Assembly: GCA_023666905.1 (NCBI GenBank)
Contig: JAMPBC010000002.1
Coordinates: 38,994-102,993 of the forward strand
Origin: Bacteroides sp.
GTDB taxonomy: Bacteria; Bacteroidota; Bacteroidia; Bacteroidales; Muribaculaceae
DNA length: 64,000 bases
Reading direction: 5' to 3'
This document shows, in pieces, positions 26,353 through 35,127 of the stretch. Below the pieces are notes generated by a model. The model saw only the letters and a program-made list of their open reading frames with translations, did no database searches and was not told the DNA's origin. A program made the translations under genes and the position numbers. Positions within the stretch are counted from its first letter, which is position 1; the number at the start of each line of letters is the position of its first letter.

Positions 26353-29106
26353 TTAGAAGCGCAGACCCACGTTGGCGAACACCTTGATGCCCTGGGCAAA
26401 TGAGTAGCGGTTGGGATACTTGGTGCGGTCAAAGTTGGTGTAGTCGAAACGGCCCTGCTGATAGCCGTAGGTCATTATGTTCTTTTTGTTGAGAATGTTG
26501 TCAACGTTAACGTTGATGTTCAGTGACACCTTGCGTGAAAGGTAGATGACCTTGCCCACGGAAGCGTTGAGCGTGAAGGCGTCGTTGAGCTTGTCCTCGC
26601 CTGTGATTTCACGCACGGCCTGTGCCAGTTCGGCGGGGTCGGGGTAAAGGGTCCAGAGGTCGGTGAGGGCTTCGTGACGCACGGGGCTTTGGTTAACGTA
26701 AGCGTTGCCCATCCATGAGCAGTTAACGTTGAAGAACCACATGTGGGGAGCCTGCCAGTCAATGCCAACGTTTACGGCTGTTTGGGGAGTGCCGCCAATG
26801 TGATAGTTCTTGAGATAAACCACCGATGCAGTGTCGGGCGACATGCCGTTCTCGTAGGAGCGGACGCCGGTGGGATTGTTTTTGTAACGGTAGCTTGCAA
26901 TTGTACCGGCAACCGATGCGGTTATCGAAGGAGTTACCTTGAAGGCGGCTCCGAGCTCAATGCCTTTGTAGTGTTGCTTCACGCCTTTGAGCACATAGTT
27001 CATAAAGGTGGAGTATTGGTCGTCGTAGTACGAGAAGCGTTCAGTGAGGTCGTTCATTGAGGTCCAGAAGGCGCTGATCTGACCGCGGAAGCGGCGATAG
27101 TTCCAACCGTAGGAGAAGTCGGCCGAGAAAATGCGCATTGAGCTGAGACCGTCAACGGCAGTGTCCTTGATGCGGGGCGAAATGTAGGCGTTGTCAAAGA
27201 AGGGTGCCTGAGTTTCATAAGTGGCGCGGAGTGTGAGGGCGTTGCGGCCGTTGATTTTGTAAACGGCGCCGGCCTTGAGTGCACCGTTATCGAAGCGGTG
27301 GGTTTCGCCTTTGCCCAGCGAGTTGTTGGGGGCGCGGCCGTTGCGCATCTTGCCGTCGCGCTGGAACTGGGTGTAACTCATTTCCATACCGTAGTTGAGG
27401 TCCCAGTGGGGAAGGGTGATGGTGTTCTGCAACCATGCCTTGGCCTGAATGGCGGCAATGAAGTAATTGTAGCCGAACAGGTCACCGTCCTTCACGTGGC
27501 GGTTGGGGTCGTCCAGGTTGTTTTGAAGAATTTCGGGATTGCCGGGGAAGTCGCGCTCCGAGAACTGGTCAATGTCAAGCCAAAACTCGCCGCCAAGAAG
27601 GTCGCGGATGGTCTTGTAATAGTGAGCGCGGGTGTAGTTGAAGCTCACACCGGCCTGCAGGTTCATTGTGGAGTTGAGGCGGTGGTTGAGTACTGACGAG
27701 AAAATGTAGTTCAGCTGATCGCTGTGACGGTTTTCCAGAATGTAGGTGGAGCCTTTCTGGGTTCCCAGCGGGTTGGCTGCGTTTTCTTGGTTGTTGTAGT
27801 AGTTGGCACGGTAAAGGGCGTCCCAGTTGATTTGACGGAAGCTCTCGTCGTTGCGCCACAGGTCGGTGTAGAGGTCGTAGGCCTCTTGATTGTCAGAGTA
27901 ATATGAGGGGAGGTAGCGGTAGTAGTCAGGACGCGGGTCGCGGGCGTTATACCAGTTCAGAGCCGATGTGGAGTACTGAACCACGCGGAACGAAGCTCCT
28001 GTGGTGAGTTTGGTTCCATCTTTCGGTTTCCAAATCCAGTTGAGCAGGAAAGTGGGGTCGAAAGTTTCCACAATCTTGGCGTTGCGCTTCTTGCCGTCCT
28101 GCCAACCCCAGTTGGGGTTGTAGAGGTTGTTGTCGGCCAGTTCGTAGGCTTCAAGATAGGTGGATGTGGTACCGGTGCGCTGTGTAGGTGCGCCGAAGGC
28201 TGTCAGGGTCAGCGAGTGCTTGGGCGAGAACTGCTTTTCAAGCGACAGGAAGTAGCCCCCCGATTTGTAGAACGAGCCCGGTACAATGCCCTCGTTGGCC
28301 CAACGGATGGCTCCGCCCACTGTCAATCCCCATCCGGTGGGGCTGATGCCGGTGGAGTACATGGCCATGCCGCGGAGCATGTAGTTGGCGTTGGTGTAGG
28401 CCACCGAGCCGTAGAAGCCGCGGGCAAAGTCCTCGGTGATGGTGTTGATGTTCGATGAACCGCCAATGTTGCTGAAGCCGTAGAGAGCCGGAGCCATGTC
28501 AAGGGCGTTGGTGCGGTTACGGAACATGCGGTTCATGCCACCGATCGATGAGTAGTTGAAGCGTCCGCGGGCAAGGTCGTTCATCGGCACACCATTAATA
28601 TATGTGGTGTTGAAATAATTGTCGTAGCCACGGTTGCGGAAACGCATTATCGAGAAACTGTAGTTGGCGGCGGCATTGTAGATGTCGTCGGTGGCACCGT
28701 TGAGCACGGCCACTGATTGGGCGTTACCCTCTTCATCCTCGAGCATCGACTCGTCGAACATCAGTTCCTGGCGAACCTCGTCGAAAGCGGCCGGTCCATT
28801 GGTTGCCGATTTGAGTTGCATGGCGCCAAGGTCGGCACCGGGTGCGAGAGTTACGGGTTGGTTGAAATCATTGTAGCCGTAAGCGGCAATTGTGATAATG
28901 TCACTGCCGGGCTGAGCTGATGTGAAAACGAATTCACCCTCCGGCCCCGTGGTAACGGTTGTGCCTTGATTGTTGATCATGACAATAGCTCCTTCAATGG
29001 GCTTGCCGGTGGAGGAATCCACCACAACACCTTTCACCGTGCCCTGTTGGGCCACGGCGGGAAGAAACGCTGCCAGCAACAATAGCATGAACAGTTTGAT
29101 TCTCAT
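26353..29106 (-). CDS. TonB-dependent outer-membrane receptor
   Basis: A 917-residue outer-membrane transporter. A signal peptide (about 1-19) precedes a carboxypeptidase-regulatory-like domain (GTVKGVVVDSSTGKPIEGAIV, about 22-105). A plug follows (FRNRGYDNYFNTTYINGVPMND, and SNIGGSSNINTITED), then a long beta-barrel ending in the outer-membrane type C-terminus FANVGLRF. TonB-linked receptors import large or scarce ligands using proton-motive force. It is not a canonical SusC, and no SusD gene follows; two DUF5689 lipoproteins take that place. The ligand is unknown; a nucleic-acid or phosphoester-related substrate is a guess from the partner domains. Confidence 0.9.
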   Translation of the reverse strand: MRIKLFMLLLLAAFLPAVAQQGTVKGVVVDSSTGKPIEGAIVMINNQGTTVTTGPEGEFVFTSAQPGSDIITIAAYGYNDFNQPVTLAPGADLGAMQLKSATNGPAAFDEVRQELMFDESMLEDEEGNAQSVAVLNGATDDIYNAAANYSFSIMRFRNRGYDNYFNTTYINGVPMNDLARGRFNYSSIGGMNRMFRNRTNALDMAPALYGFSNIGGSSNINTITEDFARGFYGSVAYTNANYMLRGMAMYSTGISPTGWGLTVGGAIRWANEGIVPGSFYKSGGYFLSLEKQFSPKHSLTLTAFGAPTQRTGTTSTYLEAYELADNNLYNPNWGWQDGKKRNAKIVETFDPTFLLNWIWKPKDGTKLTTGASFRVVQYSTSALNWYNARDPRPDYYRYLPSYYSDNQEAYDLYTDLWRNDESFRQINWDALYRANYYNNQENAANPLGTQKGSTYILENRHSDQLNYIFSSVLNHRLNSTMNLQAGVSFNYTRAHYYKTIRDLLGGEFWLDIDQFSERDFPGNPEILQNNLDDPNRHVKDGDLFGYNYFIAAIQAKAWLQNTITLPHWDLNYGMEMSYTQFQRDGKMRNGRAPNNSLGKGETHRFDNGALKAGAVYKINGRNALTLRATYETQAPFFDNAYISPRIKDTAVDGLSSMRIFSADFSYGWNYRRFRGQISAFWTSMNDLTERFSYYDDQYSTFMNYVLKGVKQHYKGIELGAAFKVTPSITASVAGTIASYRYKNNPTGVRSYENGMSPDTASVVYLKNYHIGGTPQTAVNVGIDWQAPHMWFFNVNCSWMGNAYVNQSPVRHEALTDLWTLYPDPAELAQAVREITGEDKLNDAFTLNASVGKVIYLSRKVSLNINVNVDNILNKKNIMTYGYQQGRFDYTNFDRTKYPNRYSFAQGIKVFANVGLRF

Positions 29107-29222
29107 AAAAGTGATTGTTGATTAGTTTTGGGATTATTTATATTTGTGATAATTAATCAGTTATGACGCAATCAAGTGCCCCGGGACGCACCGTGGAGTG
29201 ACTCGGAGGCAAATTGCAACCA

Positions 29223-29230
29223 CAAAACTA
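29223..29230 (-). promoter_or_regulatory. Candidate -7 element for the TonB receptor operon
   Basis: On the minus strand this reads TAGTTTTG, matching TAnnTTTG. A start near 29216 would give a leader of about 110 nt. No convincing -33 element is seen, and no better match lies closer to the gene. Confidence 0.3.
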
Positions 29231-29232
29231 AT

Positions 29233-29251
29233 GGATTTTTGCCAAAAATCC
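29233..29251 (-). terminator. Probable terminator of the sensor kinase gene
   Basis: Perfect 8-bp arms GGATTTTT and AAAAATCC enclose a 3-nt loop, 30 bp beyond the kinase stop codon. On the minus strand the hairpin is followed by ATTAGTTTTG. Confidence 0.45.
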
Positions 29252-29281
29252 GCTAAATTTTCTTTAAAAAAACGCTCTCTT

Positions 29282-31399
29282 TCAGGGCATGGAGGGGATT
29301 GTGAACACAAATCGGGCTCCGGTGCCGGTGTAGGTTTGGTCAACGTACACTTGGCCGTTGAGCAGGTGGGCCACCATGCGGCAAATGCTGAGTCCGAGGC
29401 CGCTGCCTTGAGTAAGGGGCGAAAGTTTTTCAAACCGGTTGAAAATCATCTCCTCTTTGCCCTGCGGCACGCCTATGCCTGTGTCGGTGACGGTGAAGGT
29501 GGTGGTGCCTTCGTGTATGTTTACGCGAGCGTCGAGTTCCACAAAGCCTTTTTCGGTGAACTTCAATCCGTTAATCATCAGGTTCACAAGCACTTGCTCA
29601 ACACGTTGCGGGTCGGTGTAAATCACTTCATCGCAATCGTTTTCGTTTGCCCATCGCAGTTCTACTCCCGGTTTGGCATAGATGCGCGTGCTTTCAATGG
29701 CCGCGGTGCAGATGGTGCGCAGGGGCACCGTGGCGCGCTGAAGAGTCATGGAGCCTGATTCCAGATTGTCCACTTCAAGCACGTCGTTAATTAACGTGCG
29801 AAGCATGTCGGCGCTCACGTCGATGGTTCGGGCAAAGCGGTCAAGGTAGGGGCGCTTTTCGCTGCTCACGTTGTCGACAATCAGATGGGCGCACTCCACC
29901 AGGGCGTTGAGCGGTGTGGTGACCTCGTGGGTCATGTTGGAAATAAAGTCGCTCTTGTGGCGGCTGGCTACGCGGGCTTTGTCGCGGGTCTCGATGAGTG
30001 AGGCCTGGATACGGCGCAGATTGTCGCGTTCCGATGTGAGTTTGGCGTTGGTTTCCTGAATTTTTTCAGAGAGCTTGCGCGAACGTCGGTAGAGAATTAT
30101 GAACATCACCGAAGTGACAGTGATGATGAACAGCGCCACAAACACCACAATCCACAGCCGGCGGTTGGTTTGGATTGTTTCGGCGGCCTCGGCATTGGAC
30201 AGCAGGGAGTCCTCGGTGCGGAAATCGGCCACGTTGTACAGAGCCAGCAGTTCCTGGCCACGCTGCAAGGTGCGTTCGCGCAAGGTGATTTCAAGTGCCT
30301 CATCATATTCCTTCAGAGCCTGCATCAGCACCTTTTCATTCTCGGTCTTTTCAGCGGCTTTCACCAACAGGCGCAGCAGTTGGCGGCGTATGTCGTTCTG
30401 TTTTTCCAACTTCACGCTCTCCTGTAGCAGGGGCAGTGCCTGGGTGTAGCGTCCTTTGGCCATAAGATAGTAAGCCTCGGCACGAGGCTGTCGTTGCATG
30501 TCCTGTGCCACCAGCGCATTCCGCGCCGCAATTTCTTGAATTTTGCCGTAAATCTCATCCACCTCAGCAATTGAAAGAGCTTCGGCATTGCCAAGCATGC
30601 GGCGGTAAACTGAGTAGCGGAAGCGGTCGTAGTTGCGGAACTTGTGTCCATGTTCAATGCGCTCGCGGTCAAGGCGGTCAATCACGTTCAGCAGCTCGCG
30701 GTCAGCGGCAATGGCGCGGGATGGCTGTCCGTTGTAGGTGTAAGCCATGGCCGAGTGCAGATAGTACATGTTTTCCAATCCGGTAAGGCGATAGGGCATT
30801 TTCTTTATAAGGCCGTCGAGCTCGGTGAGATAGGCGTTTAGCACTTCTCCCGGCATTGCCGCGTCAAGATAGTTGCAAATGGTAAAAAGCAGCGCGACGC
30901 GGTCGTTTATAGGCGAGTCCTTTGTCACCGAATTGCGATAACGTTTTATCAAGTCCGAAATCTGTTCGTAGCGTTCATCTTCTTTGGCGTATCGGGCCTT
31001 GGCTGTCATTGCCGAGAGGTAGACAAAACACTCCGTTGCTTCCCGTTCGGGTGTTTTGGGTAGTTTGCGCAAATCAACCAGATATTCGGTTATTTTTGCG
31101 GTGTCGCGTGCAATGTTGAATGACGACAGGCGGCGATACATATCCATGGCCGATGCGTTGTCCTTGGCTTTCAGCGCCTCCTCAAGCACGAGCTCGCCGG
31201 CCGCTGTCACGTTATCCTGCGGGGCAATGTCGAAAATGTCGTAGCTTATTCTCACCCTTTGATTAGGGTCCTTGGTGGCTGCCAGCTCTTTGTAAAGACT
31301 GTCGGTGATAAATTTCATCCTGGCGGTTTCAAGCGAGTTGGCCCGTGCGGGCAGCAGGGTGGCAAGCAGGAAAATGATTGGTAAAACCTTGCGTAACAT
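29282..31399 (-). CDS. TPR-type sensor histidine kinase, orphan
   Basis: A 705-residue membrane kinase. After a signal peptide (about 1-21), a helical TPR-like periplasmic domain runs to about residue 420. One membrane helix follows (RLWIVVFVALFIITVTSVMF), then a coiled-coil linker, a HisKA domain (FISNMTHEVTTPLNAL, His near 490) and a HATPase domain (N-box NLMINGLKF, G1 DTGIGVPQ, G2 GSGLGLSICRMV). The H-box has HEVTTPL where HEIRTPL is usual, but the phospho-acceptor histidine and glutamate remain. No response regulator gene is adjacent, so it is an orphan whose partner must be elsewhere. The layout matches periplasmic TPR kinases common in Bacteroidetes. Confidence 0.9.
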   Translation of the reverse strand: MLRKVLPIIFLLATLLPARANSLETARMKFITDSLYKELAATKDPNQRVRISYDIFDIAPQDNVTAAGELVLEEALKAKDNASAMDMYRRLSSFNIARDTAKITEYLVDLRKLPKTPEREATECFVYLSAMTAKARYAKEDERYEQISDLIKRYRNSVTKDSPINDRVALLFTICNYLDAAMPGEVLNAYLTELDGLIKKMPYRLTGLENMYYLHSAMAYTYNGQPSRAIAADRELLNVIDRLDRERIEHGHKFRNYDRFRYSVYRRMLGNAEALSIAEVDEIYGKIQEIAARNALVAQDMQRQPRAEAYYLMAKGRYTQALPLLQESVKLEKQNDIRRQLLRLLVKAAEKTENEKVLMQALKEYDEALEITLRERTLQRGQELLALYNVADFRTEDSLLSNAEAAETIQTNRRLWIVVFVALFIITVTSVMFIILYRRSRKLSEKIQETNAKLTSERDNLRRIQASLIETRDKARVASRHKSDFISNMTHEVTTPLNALVECAHLIVDNVSSEKRPYLDRFARTIDVSADMLRTLINDVLEVDNLESGSMTLQRATVPLRTICTAAIESTRIYAKPGVELRWANENDCDEVIYTDPQRVEQVLVNLMINGLKFTEKGFVELDARVNIHEGTTTFTVTDTGIGVPQGKEEMIFNRFEKLSPLTQGSGLGLSICRMVAHLLNGQVYVDQTYTGTGARFVFTIPSMP

Positions 31400-31427
31400 C
31401 TGATATGATAATGGATATGTGTCGCTG

Positions 31428-31435
31428 CAAAGATA
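31428..31435 (-). promoter_or_regulatory. Candidate -7 element of the sensor kinase gene
   Basis: On the minus strand this reads TATCTTTG, an exact TAnnTTTG match followed by CAGCG. A start near 31421 gives a short leader of about 22 nt. The -33 region is weak. Confidence 0.5.
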
Positions 31436-31631
31436 ACACTTTCCTTGGAATCCGTTACACCTCTATTGAAAAATTTTTCACGCGGCCATTTACATTTGCA
31501 AATAATGCGCAATTCCGGGCTGGTTGTTGCAAGTTGTTGTGCTGCAGTGGTATGCGTCTGTGTTGATAACTTTGTGCGATTTTTTGTGGAAAATAATTAG
31601 TTTGAATATGTAAATTTTGTGCGAAATATAG

Positions 31632-31639
31632 TAACTTTA
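31632..31639 (+). promoter_or_regulatory. Possible -7 element for the division/cell-wall cluster
   Basis: TAACTTTA differs from TAnnTTTG in the last base and would start transcription about 16 nt before rsmH. The AT-rich stretch upstream (31560-31630) contains several TTTG elements, but none at the ideal 19-21 bp spacing. The 262-bp gap holds no mraZ gene. Confidence 0.35.
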
Positions 31640-31661
31640 CAGCCTAAAAACTGCAACCCCA

Positions 31662-32570
31662 ATGACCGAGCAAGCCTATCACATACCGGCACTTCTGAAT
31701 GAGTCGCTTGAAGCGCTACAGATTCGTCCCGACGGAGTGTACGTCGATGCCACCTTCGGTGGCGGTGGCCACTCCCGTGCCATTTTGGAGAGGCTTGGAC
31801 CGCAGGGCCACTTATATGCTTTTGATCAGGACGATGAAGCCGTGGCTCGCGCCATGACCGACCCGCGGTTTACAATTGTGTACAGCAATTTCCGTTTTCT
31901 TGGCAACTGGCTCCGTTTTTACGGACAACCGGAAGTTGACGGCATTTTGGCCGACCTTGGTGTTTCGTTCCATCACTTCGACGATTCTTCGCGTGGATTT
32001 TCGTTCCGTTTCGATGGCCCGTTGGACATGCGCATGAACCGTCAGGCGCCGCTCATCGCGGCAGCCGTGCTGGCCACCTATCCCGAGGAGCGTCTGGCCG
32101 AGATTTTCACTCTCTACGGAGAGCTCTCGCGCGGGCGCCAACTTGCGCGGGCCATTGTGGCTGAACGCGAAGCCGGCCGCGAGGTGGCCACAACCGAGCA
32201 GCTACGGGCTGTGGCGTCGCGCTTCATTTCGCCCAAACGCGAAAAAAAAGAGCTGGCAATGGTGTATCAGGCGCTCCGCATTGAAGTCAACGGCGAAATG
32301 AAAGCTCTCGAGCAGTTCCTTACGGCAGCCCTCAAAGCTCTTAAGCCGGGTGGAAGACTCGCCATAATCACGTATCATTCACTTGAGGACCGCCTGGTGA
32401 AAAACTTCATGCGCACCGGCAATTTTGCCGGACGGGTGGAAAAAGATTTCTTCGGTGTGGTCAACAGTCCCTTTAAAACAATAGCCAAGCCCTTGGTGCC
32501 CTCGGAGCAGGAGGTGGAGCGCAACCCGCGTTCCCGAAGCGCCCGCCTGCGAGTGGCCCAAAAGCTTTAA
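31662..32570 (+). CDS. rsmH: 16S rRNA (cytosine-1402-N4)-methyltransferase
   Basis: A 302-residue SAM-dependent methyltransferase that modifies C1402 in the ribosomal P site; also called MraW. Motifs include HIPALLNESLEAL at the N-terminus, the SAM-binding VDATFGGGGHSRAIL, ILADLGVSFHHFDDSSRGFSF, and PGGRLAIITYHSLEDRLVKNF. First gene of the division and cell-wall cluster. Normally mraZ precedes it in Bacteroidales, but here the divergent sensor kinase lies upstream. Confidence 0.96.
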   Translation: MTEQAYHIPALLNESLEALQIRPDGVYVDATFGGGGHSRAILERLGPQGHLYAFDQDDEAVARAMTDPRFTIVYSNFRFLGNWLRFYGQPEVDGILADLGVSFHHFDDSSRGFSFRFDGPLDMRMNRQAPLIAAAVLATYPEERLAEIFTLYGELSRGRQLARAIVAEREAGREVATTEQLRAVASRFISPKREKKELAMVYQALRIEVNGEMKALEQFLTAALKALKPGGRLAIITYHSLEDRLVKNFMRTGNFAGRVEKDFFGVVNSPFKTIAKPLVPSEQEVERNPRSRSARLRVAQKL

Positions 32571-32608
32571 TCATAATCTTTCTCTTCACATTTAACTTGC
32601 AAAACTTC

Positions 32609-32971
32609 ATGGCATCAGCTTCTGATTCACAACAAACACCACACGGCTCCGAGCGTTCCGGTTCGGTGATGCGCCGGCTGCTTTACGGACAGGTGGTCAG
32701 CTCCGACCTCTTTGCCCGCAACTGGCTCGCCCTGATTTTGGGTGTGTTCATGGTGCTTGCCTACATTTCCGGAAAATACAGCTGCCAGACTAAAATGGAG
32801 GAGGTGAAGCGCCTCACCCATCAATATGAGATTGTCAGCGCCGAACTTGTGCGTTGCCGCTCAAGCTACATGAGCAAAATCCGCGAAAGCTCCATGCAGG
32901 CCATGGTGGACTCGCTCCACCTCAATCTCAGCGTTCACGAAAATCCTCCTTACCGACTAAAATCCAACTGA
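32609..32971 (+). CDS. ftsL: FtsL-like division protein
   Basis: A 120-residue bitopic membrane protein. A short cytoplasmic segment (about 1-38) is followed by one membrane helix (WLALILGVFMVLAYISG) and a periplasmic coiled-coil-like tail (KMEEVKRLTHQYEIVSAELVRCRSSYM). Sequence is poorly conserved, as usual for FtsL, but size, topology and position between rsmH and the transpeptidase gene identify it. FtsL bridges FtsQ and the FtsWI synthase. ATG at 32609 is chosen over the TTG at 32597. The stop overlaps the next start as TGATG. Confidence 0.8.
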   Translation: MASASDSQQTPHGSERSGSVMRRLLYGQVVSSDLFARNWLALILGVFMVLAYISGKYSCQTKMEEVKRLTHQYEIVSAELVRCRSSYMSKIRESSMQAMVDSLHLNLSVHENPPYRLKSN

Positions 32972-35082
32972 TGAAGAACGACAACCGCAAAAAAATACTT
33001 CTGCGCTACTTGTTTATCACAGTATTGATTATGATACTGGTGGGGAGGATTGTGTACAAACTTGTGGACAACACAGTTCTCTCGGCAAAAGAGTGGAACG
33101 CGCTGGCTGAAAGAGAGTTGTCGCGCATTGATACCATCGAGCCAATCAGAGGCGACATTCTTGCCGCCGACGGCAGCGTGTTGGCCACCAACATGGTGCT
33201 CTACACCCCATGTCTCGACTTCCGCCACCCCAAATTCAACGAGGACTCCTACCGTGCCGCCGTGCCCCTTGTGGCCGACAGCCTGGCTGCCCACTTTCCC
33301 TCCAAATCAAAAAAAGAGTGGCGCGAGCACCTGCTCAAGCCGCTTGAACGTCACCCCGACAAGCGCTCCCGCGCATTTCCGGTGGTGCGCGATGTGTCGT
33401 TCTTCGAGTCGGAGTTGGTGAAAACCTTCCCCTTCCCCCGCCTTAAAGCCCGCGCCCCGAAAAAGGGTAAGCTCATCGGGTTCAAGGTTGAATCGCGCTC
33501 AGTGCGCGTGCGCCCCTACGGGGCCATGGCCCGCCGAAGCATTGGTGCCGTTGGCGTGGAGGACACCGTGAAGCGTGTCCACGGCAAGTTCGGTCTGGAA
33601 AAGGCGCTCGACTCCTATCTGTATGGAAAACCCGGTATTACCAAAAAGGTGCCCCTCACCACAGCCATCGTGCAGTGGAACGACATTCCCCCGGAGAACG
33701 GCTACTCCGTCCGCTCCACCATTGACATTAAAATGCAGGACATTGTTGAAAACGAGCTGAACAAAATGCTTGAGTTCTGCGATGCCGAATGGGGCTCGGC
33801 CGTGTTGCTCGAGGTGGCCACCGGCGACATCAAAGCCATTGCCAATCTTGAAAAAAATCCCTCGGGCAAAGGTGAACCTTACATCGAGAGCCTTAACCGC
33901 GTGGTGCTGGGCTGGGAGCCCGGTTCGGTGGTGAAAACCCTTTCAATGCTCATTGCACTGGAGGACGGCATTGTTACAAACCTCAACGAGGTTATTCCAC
34001 TGGGCCACGAATGGTTCTACTATGGCCGCAAGTCAATCAAGGACTCCCACTACAACGCCTCGCTCACCGTCAACGAAATCCTCGAGCAGTCGTCGAACAT
34101 TGGCATGGCCAAAATCATAACCCGGCGCTACGGCTCCAACCCACAGGCTTTCCACGAACGCATCCGCAGCCTCGGATTCCTTGAGCCCATGAACAGCGGC
34201 ATTGCCGGCGAAGAGGTGCCCTTCCTGTCGCCGGTGGCAAACAACGATGGCGGCCGACAGATTCTCTCGCGTCAAAGCTACGGCTATTGCACTGAAATAT
34301 CGCCGCTCTACACCGCCTCGCTCTATAATGCCATTGCCAACAACGGCGTGTACGTGCGCCCGCGGCTCGTGCGCGGACTCATTGGCAATGGGCTTGACAC
34401 CATTTTCCCCGTCACAAACATACGCGACCGCATCTGCTCCGAAGCCAATGCCCGCATTCTCCGCAAAATGCTCTCGGCCGTGGTGTGGGGCAAGCATGGC
34501 ACCGCCCGCGCTTTTGTGCAGTCGCCTTTGGTGCGGATAATCGGTAAAACCGGCACAGCCAACATAAACCGCAAAGGCATTGGCTACACCCACGGTGTGA
34601 ACCGCCTTGCATTCTGCGGTATATTCCCCGAGGAAACACCCCGCTACACTTGCATGGTGCTCGTTTCCCACCCCAAGCGCAACGCCATGGGCGCCGCTTC
34701 CACCTCCGGTGTGGTGGTGCGCAAGGTGGCCGAAGCTCTTTACGCCCGCGGAATGCTTGACTACGACGACAGCTTTGACAAAGGCGACCATAACGACACT
34801 CCTTACCCCACGCTATATGCCTCGCTCGACCCCGAACGCAACAACCGTGTGCAACATTCGCTCGGGCTCGGCTCCAAAAAAGCCGTGATTGCCGCTCCAA
34901 AAAAACACTCGTCGGGACTCCCCGACGTGATGGGACTTAGCCTGCGCGATGCCCTTAAAGTGCTTGAGCCGAGCGGCTATCAGGTAATGGTTAAAGGTTT
35001 GGGCTGTGTGTCCGGTCAGGTCCCCGCGGCCGGCACTCCGGTGAAAAAGGGGTCCACCATCTATCTCACTCTGAAAGAATAA
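32971..35082 (+). CDS. ftsI: Septal penicillin-binding protein (FtsI/PBP3) with PASTA domain
   Basis: A 703-residue class B transpeptidase that cross-links septal peptidoglycan. One N-terminal membrane helix (YLFITVLIMILVGRIVY) precedes the pedestal domain with IEPIRGDILAADGSVLATN. The catalytic domain shows SVVK in EPGSVVKTLSML (nucleophile serine), SSN in EQSSNIGMAKI and KTG in IGKTGTANI. A single C-terminal PASTA-like domain (LPDVMGLSLRDALKVLEPSGY) fills about the last 60 residues, a common feature of the Bacteroidetes form. Start at 32971, overlapping the ftsL stop by one base, gives the normal short cytoplasmic tail; the ATG at 32854 lies within ftsL. Confidence 0.94.
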   Translation: MKNDNRKKILLRYLFITVLIMILVGRIVYKLVDNTVLSAKEWNALAERELSRIDTIEPIRGDILAADGSVLATNMVLYTPCLDFRHPKFNEDSYRAAVPLVADSLAAHFPSKSKKEWREHLLKPLERHPDKRSRAFPVVRDVSFFESELVKTFPFPRLKARAPKKGKLIGFKVESRSVRVRPYGAMARRSIGAVGVEDTVKRVHGKFGLEKALDSYLYGKPGITKKVPLTTAIVQWNDIPPENGYSVRSTIDIKMQDIVENELNKMLEFCDAEWGSAVLLEVATGDIKAIANLEKNPSGKGEPYIESLNRVVLGWEPGSVVKTLSMLIALEDGIVTNLNEVIPLGHEWFYYGRKSIKDSHYNASLTVNEILEQSSNIGMAKIITRRYGSNPQAFHERIRSLGFLEPMNSGIAGEEVPFLSPVANNDGGRQILSRQSYGYCTEISPLYTASLYNAIANNGVYVRPRLVRGLIGNGLDTIFPVTNIRDRICSEANARILRKMLSAVVWGKHGTARAFVQSPLVRIIGKTGTANINRKGIGYTHGVNRLAFCGIFPEETPRYTCMVLVSHPKRNAMGAASTSGVVVRKVAEALYARGMLDYDDSFDKGDHNDTPYPTLYASLDPERNNRVQHSLGLGSKKAVIAAPKKHSSGLPDVMGLSLRDALKVLEPSGYQVMVKGLGCVSGQVPAAGTPVKKGSTIYLTLKE

Positions 35083-35127
35083 GCTTATCACATAAAAATC
35101 AATTCCAACAATTCTCACACGTGTGTT

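Noticed and set aside
31400..31661. A short gene in the rsmH upstream gap
   Set aside because: The small open frames here are AT-rich, lack family features and overlap the promoter regions of both flanking genes.
32854..32970. Upstream start for FtsI at 32854
   Set aside because: It lies within ftsL, and the normal short cytoplasmic tail plus membrane helix begins at 32971 with a TGATG coupling.
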